This document shows, in pieces, positions 34,980 through 44,800 of a stretch of DNA of 64,000 bases (the first letter of the stretch is position 1; each line of letters opens with the position of its first letter). A program made the position numbers and the translations under genes. The DNA comes from Ignavibacteria bacterium (GTDB lineage: Bacteria > Bacteroidota > Ignavibacteria > Ignavibacteriales > Ignavibacteriaceae). The DNA lies in assembly GCA_030693705.1 (NCBI GenBank), contig JAUYAB010000075.1, positions 1 to 64,000 on the forward strand, in the 5' to 3' direction. Under the pieces are notes generated by a model. The model worked only from the letters and a program-made list of their open reading frames with translations, ran no database searches and was not told where the DNA came from.

Positions 34980-36062
34980 ATGAGAAAAATAAATATTATA
35001 AAGAACGAAGAAAAGCCGATCCAGAAATACCGATTCACAATTCAATTGATTTTTGCACTGCTCTGTGTATGGATTGGAATTGAGTTCTTTCTCTTTGCAA
35101 GATATTTGGAAAGCGGTGGTACAGCCTCGTTTTATCAGCGTCCTCCGGGTGTTGATGGCTTTCTTCCGATCAGTTCGTTGATGAGTGTTTACTACTTTTT
35201 CTTGACCGGTTCGGTGCACCAAGTTCATCCGGCTGGCTTTTTTATATTTATTGGAATCGTCGCCACTTCATTTGTCTTTGGAAAATCATTTTGCAGTTGG
35301 CTGTGTCCAATTGGTTTTCTCTCGGAATTGATTGGAGATTTTGGAGAAAAGTTATTTGGAAGAAAAATCACCGTTCCCAAAATTTTGGATTATCCTCTAC
35401 GCAGTTTAAAATATCTCATCCTCGCTTTTTTCTCTTATACAATTTTTATGGAGATGGATGCGCTTACGTTGAAACTCTTCCTCGATAGCCCTTACAACAT
35501 TGTTGCCGATTTGAAGTTGTATTATTTCTTTGCAGACATCACAAGATTTTCGATTGTTGTTCTTTCCATATTATTCATTCTCTCAATAATCATTAGAAAT
35601 TTCTGGTGCCGGTATTTATGTCCCTACGGCGCTTTACTTGGAATTTTTTCACTGCTCAGTCCCAACAAAATAAAACGTAACGCATCAAGCTGTATTGATT
35701 GCGGATTATGCGCAAAAGCGTGTCCTTCTACTATTAAAGTTGATAAAGTTAAAATTATAATAAGTGATGAATGCACCACCTGTATGAGCTGTGTTGATGC
35801 GTGTCCCGTTGCCGACACGCTGTATCTTCAACCGGTAAAAACGAAGATCGTCATCAAGAAGAGAAGGGTAGCTTATGGCATCGCGGGAATTTTTCTAATT
35901 ATTACTGCGATTGGAGTAATTGGCGGAAAATGGCAAAATCAGATAACAAAAAAAGAATATCTTTTATTAAATAAAAATATCGAGCGCATCGGTCATGTAA
36001 GCAGTGCGGATGAGTTTGATACAAATAATTCTTTTTCTACAAACCGAAAACAAATTAGATAA
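34980..36062 (+). CDS. NapH/NosR-like polyferredoxin membrane protein
   Basis: A 360-aa membrane protein with about five spans. Two membrane-adjacent motifs, CSWLCPIGFL and CRYLCPYGAL, are the CxxxCP sites typical of NapH/NosR proteins. Two [4Fe-4S] clusters follow, at CIDCGLCAKACP and CTTCMSCVDACP. It would pass electrons from the quinol pool or cytoplasm to periplasmic cytochromes. A TATAAT (34955-34960) and half-sites AATCAGA/TATCAGA upstream hint at an internal promoter, but this is weak. NrfH can itself take electrons from quinol, so the exact role here is open. Confidence 0.87.
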   Translation: MRKINIIKNEEKPIQKYRFTIQLIFALLCVWIGIEFFLFARYLESGGTASFYQRPPGVDGFLPISSLMSVYYFFLTGSVHQVHPAGFFIFIGIVATSFVFGKSFCSWLCPIGFLSELIGDFGEKLFGRKITVPKILDYPLRSLKYLILAFFSYTIFMEMDALTLKLFLDSPYNIVADLKLYYFFADITRFSIVVLSILFILSIIIRNFWCRYLCPYGALLGIFSLLSPNKIKRNASSCIDCGLCAKACPSTIKVDKVKIIISDECTTCMSCVDACPVADTLYLQPVKTKIVIKKRRVAYGIAGIFLIITAIGVIGGKWQNQITKKEYLLLNKNIERIGHVSSADEFDTNNSFSTNRKQIR

Positions 36063-36096
36063 CCACAAAAGAATAATTTTTAAATACTACTATCAT

Positions 36097-36852
36097 ATGA
36101 AAAATGAAACTTTTTATAACGCGGTTTCTTCCGCTTATGATTCAATGATCTCGTTTGAGAAATCGCTGGATAAAAGAAAATCTTTTTATGAAAAAGTTTT
36201 AGTTGAAGAAAATGTTAAAACAGTTGCAGACCTCGGATGCGGTTCCGGGTTGGATTCATTGGCTTTAGCGGGCATCGGTTTAAAAGTAACCGGCTTCGAT
36301 CCTTCCGCGGAAATGATTAAACTGGCAAAGAAAAATGCCGAAAAGTTCGGTGCAGAAATTAGTTTTTACCGGAAATCAATAATCGAGATTCCTAATAAAT
36401 TCAACAATAAATTCGATTGCATAATCTCATTCGGCAATACTTTGGCGAACATTAATAAAAACGATCTGATTAAAACGTTCCAGAAAATATCTTATCTTTT
36501 AAAAGCGAACGGACTTTTCATTTCCCAAATATTAAACTATTCGCGGATTGAAAAACAGAAAGAAACGATAATCGGGATTAGAGAAACGGAAGATTCAACG
36601 ATCATTCGGTTCAATGAATTTTTAAAAGATGAAATGATCTTTCACTTTTTATCGATCGACAAAAAAAACATTTCCGCTTCAAGCCATTACAGCACAAAAA
36701 TATTTCCGCACAAACAAAAATTTATTTCAACTGCACACCGGCAATCCGGATTTTCAAAAACCAAATCATACGGGAGTTTATTGCTGGAAAAGTTCAATTA
36801 TGAAACTTCAAAGGACCTGATTATTGTTACACAAAAAAGCAGCGAGTTGTAA
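36097..36852 (+). CDS. Class I SAM-dependent methyltransferase
   Basis: A 251-aa protein with the SAM-binding motif I VADLGCGSGLDSLALAGIGLKVTGFDPS (residues about 45-70) and the post-motif IISFGNTLANI. The substrate is unknown. The in-frame start at 36004 lies in the preceding gene and is rejected in favour of the ATG at 36097. Its place between the polyferredoxin and nrfH genes suggests co-expression with nitrite reduction. Confidence 0.85.
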   Translation: MKNETFYNAVSSAYDSMISFEKSLDKRKSFYEKVLVEENVKTVADLGCGSGLDSLALAGIGLKVTGFDPSAEMIKLAKKNAEKFGAEISFYRKSIIEIPNKFNNKFDCIISFGNTLANINKNDLIKTFQKISYLLKANGLFISQILNYSRIEKQKETIIGIRETEDSTIIRFNEFLKDEMIFHFLSIDKKNISASSHYSTKIFPHKQKFISTAHRQSGFSKTKSYGSLLLEKFNYETSKDLIIVTQKSSEL

Positions 36853-36857
36853 GTTTT

Positions 36858-37460
36858 ATGAATCCTATAAAGAAAATTGTAAAAGTGATCGAACCGCCAC
36901 CGGAATGGAGAATTTATGTTTTCATAATCCTTGGTGTTTTATTCGGATTACTCCTGGTAGTTTTACGGATCTCAAATGCGGTGTCATATTTATCGGACGA
37001 TCCGGTAGCTTGTATGAATTGTCATGTTATGACTCCTCAATTTGCTACGTGGCAGAAGAGTAGTCACGCCCGTCTGGCAACCTGCAATGATTGTCATGTA
37101 CCGCACGACAATTTTATCCGAAAATATTTTTTCAAAGCGAGTGATGGGTTACGGCATGCAACAATGTTTACTTTACATCTTGAGCCGGAGGTGATTCATA
37201 TAAAAGAAGCTGGCGCAGGAGTTGTCCAAGAGAATTGCATCCGATGCCATTATGAATTCATCAACACTTCCTCACTTGTAACTATAACAAAAAAACAAGC
37301 AGATCATGGTAATGGTAAATTGTGTTGGGAGTGTCATCGCGAAACACCGCACGGAAGAGTTAATTCACTTTCGTCATTTCCTTTTGCGCGTGTTCCGCAG
37401 CTTACACCCGTTATGCCCGCGTGGCTGGATAAATTTATTCGATCGGAAGCAAAAAAATAA
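36858..37460 (+). CDS. nrfH: Cytochrome c nitrite reductase small subunit NrfH
   Basis: Membrane-anchored tetraheme quinol dehydrogenase of the NapC/NirT family that feeds electrons to NrfA. There is one membrane anchor (residues 19-37) and four CxxCH sites: C52MNCH, C76NDCH, C127IRCH and C156WECH. The 200-aa length is a little longer than the classic 150-160 aa. It lies five bases after the methyltransferase gene and 15 bases before nrfA. Confidence 0.95.
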   Translation: MNPIKKIVKVIEPPPEWRIYVFIILGVLFGLLLVVLRISNAVSYLSDDPVACMNCHVMTPQFATWQKSSHARLATCNDCHVPHDNFIRKYFFKASDGLRHATMFTLHLEPEVIHIKEAGAGVVQENCIRCHYEFINTSSLVTITKKQADHGNGKLCWECHRETPHGRVNSLSSFPFARVPQLTPVMPAWLDKFIRSEAKK

Positions 37461-37475
37461 AATAAAGGTATTACC

Positions 37476-38948
37476 ATGAAAAAAATTCAACAAATTATTT
37501 CAGAAAAACCGTGGATCGCATACGTAATTTTTGCAGCTACGGTTATCGTAGTATTTCTCATTGGATTATTCGGCGCTTCAATTGTTGAGAGAAGAAGTGA
37601 AGCGGTGCAGCGTTTTCAAATTGTAAAACCCATTGCTGATTGGGAACCGAGAAACGAAGTTTGGGGTGAAAACTTCCCAAGAGAATTTGAATCTTACTAT
37701 AAAACATCGGATACAACGTTTGCAAGCCAGTACGGCGGCTCGGCAAATAGAGATATGCTTGCTCAAGATCCAAACCTTGTTGTCCTTTGGGCTGGATATG
37801 CTTTTTCAAAAGATTATAATCAGGGAAGAGGGCATTTCTGGGCGATTAAAGATATTCGTAAAACTCTAAGAACCGGCACTCCTCAACCAGCTACATGTTG
37901 GACGTGTAAATCAACAGACGTTCCCCGTTTGATGAAAGAAATGGGAGTCGCAAATTTTTATAAAAAAGGTTGGAATGATTTAGGTGAACAGGTCGTAAAT
38001 GTGATCGGCTGTCAAGATTGTCACGATCCCAAAACCATGAATTTGAGAATTACTCGTCCGGCGTTGATTGAAGCATTCAAAAATCAAGGGAAAGAGATTT
38101 CACAAGCTTCTCATCAAGAAATGCGTTCGTTGGTTTGTGCTCAATGCCATGTGGAATATTATTTTAAAGGAAAAACCGAAAAGTATTTAACACTTCCGTG
38201 GCAGAATGGATTTACGGTTGAAGCGATGGAGAAATATTATGATGAAGTTGAACATGTTGATTTCGTTCACACTTTGAGTAAAACGCCAATATTAAAAGCG
38301 CAGCATCCTGATTTTGAAGTTGCTCAATTTGGAATCCATGCAGAACGCGGTGTTGCCTGCGCTGATTGCCACATGCCATACAAAAGTGAAGGCGGCGTAA
38401 AGTTTACGGATCACCACATCCAAAGTCCATTAAATAATGTTTCCCGCTCATGCCAGGTTTGTCATCGTGAGAGTGAAGCAACATTAGTAAAGAATGTGAA
38501 TGACAGGCAAGATAAAATTTCCGAGATGCAGCTTACTGCTGAAGGTTCGATTGTTAAGGCACATCTGGAAGCTAAAATTGCATGGGACAGAGGAGCAACA
38601 GAATCACAAATGAAGCAGGCGCTGTCGTTGATTCGTCAAGCACAATGGCGCTGGGACTATGTAGCGGCTTCACATGGTGGAAGTTTCCATGCACCGGTAG
38701 AATGTGCAAGAGTACTTGGAGCCTCAATTCAAAAAGCGGCGGAGGCTCGCATCGAACTGACGAAAGTACTTACAAAACTCGGCATTGAAACTCCGGTTGT
38801 TTTACCGGATATCTCAACAAAGGAAAAAGCGCAAAAATTTCTTGGACTTGATATACCAAAATTGAAAAATGAAAAAAAAGTTTTTCTCTCCACAGTTATT
38901 CCTGAGTGGGACAAAAAAGCAGGTGAACGCCAAGCCAGAATGAAATAG
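37476..38948 (+). CDS. nrfA: Ammonia-forming cytochrome c nitrite reductase NrfA
   Basis: Periplasmic pentaheme enzyme that reduces nitrite to ammonium with six electrons. The active-site heme has the special CxxCK site C141WTCK145. Four CxxCH sites follow: C179QDCH, C221AQCH, C295ADCH and C326QVCH. The catalytic histidine lies in KAQHPDFE (H277). The N-terminus (residues 14-33) is an uncleaved anchor or signal sequence. The length (490 aa) is typical. With nrfH it forms a full NrfHA complex. A terminator follows. Confidence 0.97.
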   Translation: MKKIQQIISEKPWIAYVIFAATVIVVFLIGLFGASIVERRSEAVQRFQIVKPIADWEPRNEVWGENFPREFESYYKTSDTTFASQYGGSANRDMLAQDPNLVVLWAGYAFSKDYNQGRGHFWAIKDIRKTLRTGTPQPATCWTCKSTDVPRLMKEMGVANFYKKGWNDLGEQVVNVIGCQDCHDPKTMNLRITRPALIEAFKNQGKEISQASHQEMRSLVCAQCHVEYYFKGKTEKYLTLPWQNGFTVEAMEKYYDEVEHVDFVHTLSKTPILKAQHPDFEVAQFGIHAERGVACADCHMPYKSEGGVKFTDHHIQSPLNNVSRSCQVCHRESEATLVKNVNDRQDKISEMQLTAEGSIVKAHLEAKIAWDRGATESQMKQALSLIRQAQWRWDYVAASHGGSFHAPVECARVLGASIQKAAEARIELTKVLTKLGIETPVVLPDISTKEKAQKFLGLDIPKLKNEKKVFLSTVIPEWDKKAGERQARMK

Positions 38949-38959
38949 ATCTTTTTACA

Positions 38960-38986
38960 AACGCCGGACTCAATCCGGCGTTTTTA
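38960..38986 (+). terminator. Terminator after nrfA
   Basis: The arms AACGCCGGA (38960-38968) and TCCGGCGTT (38974-38982) pair perfectly with a five-base loop, followed by TTTATT. It closes the nrf cluster. Confidence 0.85.
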
Positions 38987-39206
38987 TTAATTACCGTAAA
39001 GTTAAATTAAACAAAGTAGCTCCCGACCGATTATCTTGCATTCTACATGTCTCATATTATGGCTTCTCATGTGTTTTTTTTAGATTTGGATAAAGTATTA
39101 TTCTATTTGTGAATAATACTCATAAACGATTGCTCCGGTATCTTCAGTTTGGCAATCCATTTTATTTCAACCTGATCAATTTATTTCAGTATTAAAAAGT
39201 TAAAAT

Positions 39207-40670
39207 ATGAATCACAAATTATTCAGCATACTAATTTTATCTTTTCTTCTTTTAGCGGATATCCACCTTGCTCAATCAATGGATACGGTGAGTATTTCCA
39301 TTACCGAAGTGAAAGTTGGAAGCTCGGTTGTCGACCAATCCGAATGGAAAAACCTTTCTTTCACTCAAAATGTACCACTAACTGTTGACTTTGAACCATC
39401 AAGTGAAATTCGTGGGCAAATATTTTACAAAGTTTTCTTAGACGGAAATTTATTTTCTGTTAATCAGAAAGAGAACAGAATTTCGCTGAATAATCTTAAG
39501 ATTGGAACACACGTACTAAAAATAACTCCCGCAGCGCCTTTAGGTGGTGAAGGCATTCCTCTTCTTATTTCATTTTCGGTTACGGGTGATACGGCAAATC
39601 AACCAAAGGCAGCAGAGGATAAGTCTGGTTTGGAGCCAATGCACTACCTGGATTACATTTTGGCAGCGTTAATTGTGGTACAACTGTTCATTATAATTTA
39701 TTTAATATCAGTTGCTAAGAGAAAAAGGATCTTATCAGAGAAGGTAAATGCAAGTAAAGATACTGAAACCCAAGATCGGACAGAACCAGAACTGACCGGA
39801 CTTAAAAAAACTATCGCAAGATGTAAAGATGAATTAATAGCTAAACAGGAAACAGTTGAATATCTTCAGAAACAATTAAAAGAGGTCAACGAAAATATTC
39901 AAGATTTGGAAAGAGCAAATGTTCACCTGGTTGAACAGAAAGATAAACTTGAACAAAGCAAGTATAAACTTGAAGCGCTTCACGCACAAAAAGAAGAAAT
40001 GTTTGCGATGGTAATCCACGATATTAAAAATCCGGCTTCGGCGATACGCGGTTATATCGATCTGCTCAACTCATTTGATCTTAACGCCAACGAGCAGCAG
40101 GAGATAATGGTGTCGCTTGTTGCTACCTCGGAAGATATTGTAAAAATGTCACAGGATATGTGTACGATCCTTGCCAAACCAATGCCGGAACCATCGCTCA
40201 ATTTTACCAGGAATGATGTTAATAGAATTATTGAAACAGTAGTAAATCAAAACGTATCCTATTCCAAGACAAAGAAAGTTAAGCTGGTCAAAAAGAATAC
40301 TACACAGTTGCCGGAACTTTATATTGATTCTGAAAAAATTGAGGAAGCGCTGGATAATTTGCTTAACAACGCAATTAAATTTGCTCCGCCGGATACCACT
40401 ATAGAAATTTCGAGTTACCTCAAAGGCGAAAAAAAGAAAACCGTGGTGGTGGCTGTTAAAGATACCGGGGTTGGTTTAAGTGAAGAAGACTTGAGACGTT
40501 CCTTCCAAAAAGGCTCAACCCTTAGCGCCAGGCCGACCGGACTTGAACAAAGCTCCGGTTTAGGGTTATGGATAGTAAAAAAAATTATCGAAGAGCACGG
40601 CGGTAAAGTCTGGGTTGAAAGTAAACTTGGTGCGGGTTCAACTTTTGGATTTGAACTGCCGGTAGAATAA
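39207..40670 (+). CDS. Membrane sensor histidine kinase
   Basis: A 487-aa kinase with a signal peptide (residues 1-22), an extracytoplasmic domain (about 23-148) of beta-rich, unrecognised type, and one membrane span (150-170). A coiled coil follows (about 195-265, CKDELIAKQETVEYLQKQLKEV), then HisKA with the phospho-accepting His in MVIHDIKNPASAI (about H272). The HATPase domain shows NNAIKFAPP, VKDTGVGLS, GLGLWIVKKIIEEHGG. It lacks a neighbouring response regulator gene in the same run, so its partner is unknown. Confidence 0.9.
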   Translation: MNHKLFSILILSFLLLADIHLAQSMDTVSISITEVKVGSSVVDQSEWKNLSFTQNVPLTVDFEPSSEIRGQIFYKVFLDGNLFSVNQKENRISLNNLKIGTHVLKITPAAPLGGEGIPLLISFSVTGDTANQPKAAEDKSGLEPMHYLDYILAALIVVQLFIIIYLISVAKRKRILSEKVNASKDTETQDRTEPELTGLKKTIARCKDELIAKQETVEYLQKQLKEVNENIQDLERANVHLVEQKDKLEQSKYKLEALHAQKEEMFAMVIHDIKNPASAIRGYIDLLNSFDLNANEQQEIMVSLVATSEDIVKMSQDMCTILAKPMPEPSLNFTRNDVNRIIETVVNQNVSYSKTKKVKLVKKNTTQLPELYIDSEKIEEALDNLLNNAIKFAPPDTTIEISSYLKGEKKKTVVVAVKDTGVGLSEEDLRRSFQKGSTLSARPTGLEQSSGLGLWIVKKIIEEHGGKVWVESKLGAGSTFGFELPVE

Positions 40671-40787
40671 AGGACAATATTAATCCACCCTCTATTCTGT
40701 TTTGGTTCAACTTCTCAACCACTTCGTTTTGAGAAGAAATTATTTTTGTGATTGTAAAATATTTCTGTGGAATAAACTGGATTGAAA

Positions 40788-41705
40788 ATGAAAAACATTC
40801 TTCTCTTCGCTCTCTGCTTTTTAATTTCCTTAAAACTTTTTGCTCAAGATAAAACAATTCTCCTTTATCCAGAGGGAGTTCCCGGGCTTATAGGAAAACA
40901 AATTCCGGAGGATTCAAAAACCACAGACGGTATCACACGTGTAAAAGATATAACCCAACCGGCTATATATTGGTATCAACCAAAAGAAAAAACTTCAGAC
41001 GCGGCTGTAATAATTTGTCCCGGCGGCGGATACAGCATTTTGGCGATTGACCATGAAGGGTATGACATCGCCAAATGGTTTAATGATCGGGGTGTAACGG
41101 CATTCGTTTTGAAGTACCGCTTACCGCAGGAAAATTTATTTGAAAACCGGGAGATCAGACCATTGCAAGATGCACAGCAAGCTTTTAGAATTGTGCGCAG
41201 TAATGCTGAAAAATATGGAGTTTCACCAAATAAAATCGGCATCATGGGTTTTTCTGCCGGCGGACATTTGGCTTCAACCGCCTCAACACATTTTCAAAAA
41301 CAGGTTGGTGAAATTACAGATCAAACCGTTAGTGTTCGGCCTGATTTTTCTCTTCTTATCTACCCAGTTATTTCTCTTAGCGATTCGATAACACATTCCG
41401 GTTCAAGAAGTAATTTGCTTGGTCAAAATCCTTCCCAGGAAAATATTGACCTCTACTCAAACGATCAGCAGGTTACAAAAGAAACACCCCCGGCATTTTT
41501 AATCAGCACAACCGATGACGGCGTTCCGGCGGAAAACAGTATTCTCTACTATTTAGCTTGTAAGAAAAATGGTGTTCCGGTAGAAATACATATTTACGAA
41601 AAAGGTGGTCATGGGTATGCCCTGAAGAAAAAGGGAAGAGGTCCCGTTGAAACATGGGCGGATAGGATGGAGGATTGGTTAAGAGAGCGAAAGTTGATGA
41701 AATAG
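40788..41705 (+). CDS. Exported alpha/beta hydrolase (acetyl-esterase-like)
   Basis: A 305-aa protein with a signal peptide (MKNILLFALCFLISLKLFAQ). The hydrolase core shows the oxyanion motif ICPGGGYSILAIDHEG and the nucleophile elbow GFSAGGHLAST (Ser in G-x-S-x-G). The catalytic Asp is probably in STTDDGVPAENS and the His in KGGHGYAL. The sequence fits the BD-FAE/acetyl-xylan-esterase-like group acting on esterified polysaccharides or similar substrates. The ATG at 40788 is preferred to the TTG two codons earlier. Confidence 0.9.
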   Translation: MKNILLFALCFLISLKLFAQDKTILLYPEGVPGLIGKQIPEDSKTTDGITRVKDITQPAIYWYQPKEKTSDAAVIICPGGGYSILAIDHEGYDIAKWFNDRGVTAFVLKYRLPQENLFENREIRPLQDAQQAFRIVRSNAEKYGVSPNKIGIMGFSAGGHLASTASTHFQKQVGEITDQTVSVRPDFSLLIYPVISLSDSITHSGSRSNLLGQNPSQENIDLYSNDQQVTKETPPAFLISTTDDGVPAENSILYYLACKKNGVPVEIHIYEKGGHGYALKKKGRGPVETWADRMEDWLRERKLMK

Positions 41706-41838
41706 AAAACGAATTACTTCCTTTCAACTTATAATTGTTTTTAATTTAAAGGTTAGCTACTTTTTGTTCAGGGTTTTAATAAGGTAAATTTTTGTTTTAG
41801 AAAACAGTCAAAGTTATTTAATTCGTTTAGGTGAAAAT

Positions 41839-44800
41839 GTGAATCTCGATGTTCTTAAAATACTAATTATTGAAAACAACTCGGATTACCTGATCCAGTT
41901 AAAGATAGTAACGAAAGATGCGTTTCCCGATGCAATCCTTCTTATTGCGGTTGATTTTAAAACCGGATTAGACATTGCCGCTCAGCAAGACCCGGACGTC
42001 ATTCTTATCGGTACTCTCTATGATCCAAAAGAACAATGCCCCTTTTGTAAAATAATTCAAGCTGATGAAAAGTTGAGGGACATTCCTATTATTTTACTTT
42101 TTCCTTCGGATGAAGATGAAGTTAACCGTCTTCACGCATTAGAATTTGGCGCTGATTCCTTTATTGCTTACCCGATTAGCAAGAGTGAATTCACCGCTCA
42201 AATTCGGGTTATGGCAAGAATAAAAGTTAGTAATGTTAAGAAGCGCAGCGAACAACAGTTGTTGGATGCATTGGTTGCAAAGAGAATATATGAACTGGAA
42301 AGAACTCACGGCAACACACTAAATCTTCTCCATGAACTGCATCAAGAAAATGAAAACCGGAAGAAAAGTGAAATTGCCCTTAAGGAAAGTGAAAAGCGGT
42401 TCCAGATACTTGCAGAAGTTTCACCCGTGGGAATATTCCGTACCGATCCGGATGGAGTGACAACTTATGTAAATCCTCGCTGGAGTAGTATTACAGGATT
42501 AGAGAGAGACGAAGCGCTCGGAGATGGTTGGCTAAAGGCTGTGCATCCTGAAGATAGAGAAAAATTATTTAATGGTTGGAAAAACGCGACTCACGATCAT
42601 CAAGAGTCTACGTCGGAATATCGTTTCGTTCGTCCGGATGGAAAAACTGTTTGGGTGATGGGGCGTGCGGTTTTCGAAAGAAATTTTGAGAATGAAATTG
42701 TCGGGTACTTAGGAACCATTACGGATATAACCGAACGAAAGGAGATGGAACTTTCGTTAAAAGAAAGTGAAATTCAATACCGATATCTCTTTTCACAAAA
42801 TCCGGCTCCGATGTTAATCTATGAATTAGGAAGTCTAAATCTTCTTGCAGTGAACGATGCCTTCATTTCACATTACGGCTATAGCCAGAGTGAAGCGCTA
42901 TCACTGAAACTAACTGATCTCTATCCGGAAACAGAAAAAAGTCCAATAGCCAAGTTGAGCGGTGAACTCCATGGACATGCCTACGTTGGAGAATGGCATC
43001 ATCTAAAAAAAGATGGAACACAAATTACAATCGAGGCGCATTCACATGGATTTATTTTTAATGACCGGGAAGCGCGGATTGCTGTTATAACGGATATTAC
43101 CGAGCGAAAAAAGATTGAAGATGCGCTTCGTGAAAGTGAAGAAAAGTTTAAATTCGCGTTCCATACAAGCCCTGATTCTGTAAACATCAACTCCTTATCT
43201 GACGGAAAATACATTGAGATTAATGAAGGTTTTACAAGAATTACCGGTTATACAAAAGAAGACGTAATAGGTAAATCGTCTTTTGAAATTAATATCTGGG
43301 AAAATCAAGAACAGAGATCAAAATTAGTTGAAGGATTGAGGGAAAGAGGAAGAATTGATAATCTTGAGACAAAATTTCGGATGAAGGACGGGAAAATTAT
43401 TCACGGACTAATGTCTGCTGCAATTATATTATTAAAAGATAAACCCCACATTCTTTCAATTACCAAGGATATTACTGCACGCAAACTAGGTGAGGAGGAA
43501 TTACAAAAATCTTACGTAAAAACAAAGGAACTTGAAACGATTATTAATCGAAGTCCTGCTGTGGCTTTCCTATGGAAGGCAGAAGAAAATTGGACCGTTG
43601 AGTATGTCTCGGAAAATGTTATTCAGTTTGGTTACACACCGGAAGAATTACTAACCGGTAAAACCCTTTTGTCGAGTATTGTTTATCCGGAAGATTTGCA
43701 CCGGGTAGTTCAAGAAGTAAGTGATTATTCAAAGTTGGAGGTTAATGAATTTAATCAAGAATATAGAATCTTAACAAAATCGGGAGATGTGCGTTACGTA
43801 GATGACCGCACATGGATTCGTCGTGATAACGAAGGCAAAATCACTCATTATCAAGGGATCATGTTAGACATAACCAAACGCAAGCTTTCCGAAGAAGCTG
43901 TGAAAAAAAACGAAAAGATGTTAAGACTTTTTATTGAAAATTCTCCTGCGGCGATTGCAATGTTCGATACGGAAATGAAATACGTCATCGCAAGCCACCG
44001 TTTTGTTGCTGATTATAATTTGGGAGAACAGAACTTAGCCGGGCGCTCTCATTATGATGTCTTCCCGGAAATGACCGAAAGATGGAAAGAGATTCACAAG
44101 CGCTGTCTTGCCGGTGCAACCGAAAGATGCGATGAAGATCCTTTCCCTCGTGCAGATGGTAAAGTTGATTGGGTGAAATGGGAAATTCGTCCGTGGTATG
44201 AGCGTGAGAATGAAATTGGCGGAATCATTCTCTTTTCGGAAGTTATCACAGATCGTAAAAATGCAGATGAAGAACTTCGTACAGCTAATAATCGTTTGAC
44301 CGATGTTCTCGAAAACATGAATGATGCGTTTGTTTCACTTGATAGAAACTGGTGTTATTCTTATATGAATGAAAAAGCGGGAAAAATTTTTAACCGCAAC
44401 CCAAAGGATATGATCGGTAAACACATTTGGACGGAATTCCCTGAAGGGATTGGTCAACCGTTTCAACGAAATTATGAAAAAGCAATGAATGAAAATATTT
44501 TTATTCGGATTGAGGAGTATTATCCTCCATATGATAAATGGTTCGAAAATAGGATTAATCCCACAGAAGACGGAATCGCAATATTTTTTAGTGATATTAC
44601 CGAACGAAAAAAAGCTGAAGATGAAATAAAACGATCACGTGAAGAATTACATAGGTTAACTGTGCACTTACAAGACATTCGTGAGGAAGAACGCAAAAGT
44701 CTGGCAAGAGAAATGCACGATGAGATCGGACAGATTCTCACTTCGATTAAAATGAATTTATCATTTCTACGAAGACAAGTGGAAGCCGGTGAGAAGAAAA

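Noticed and set aside
34955-34980. Second palindromic operator before the polyferredoxin gene
   Set aside because: Only direct half-sites AATCAGA and TATCAGA are seen, without the inverted arm, so it is mentioned as a hint and not listed as a site.
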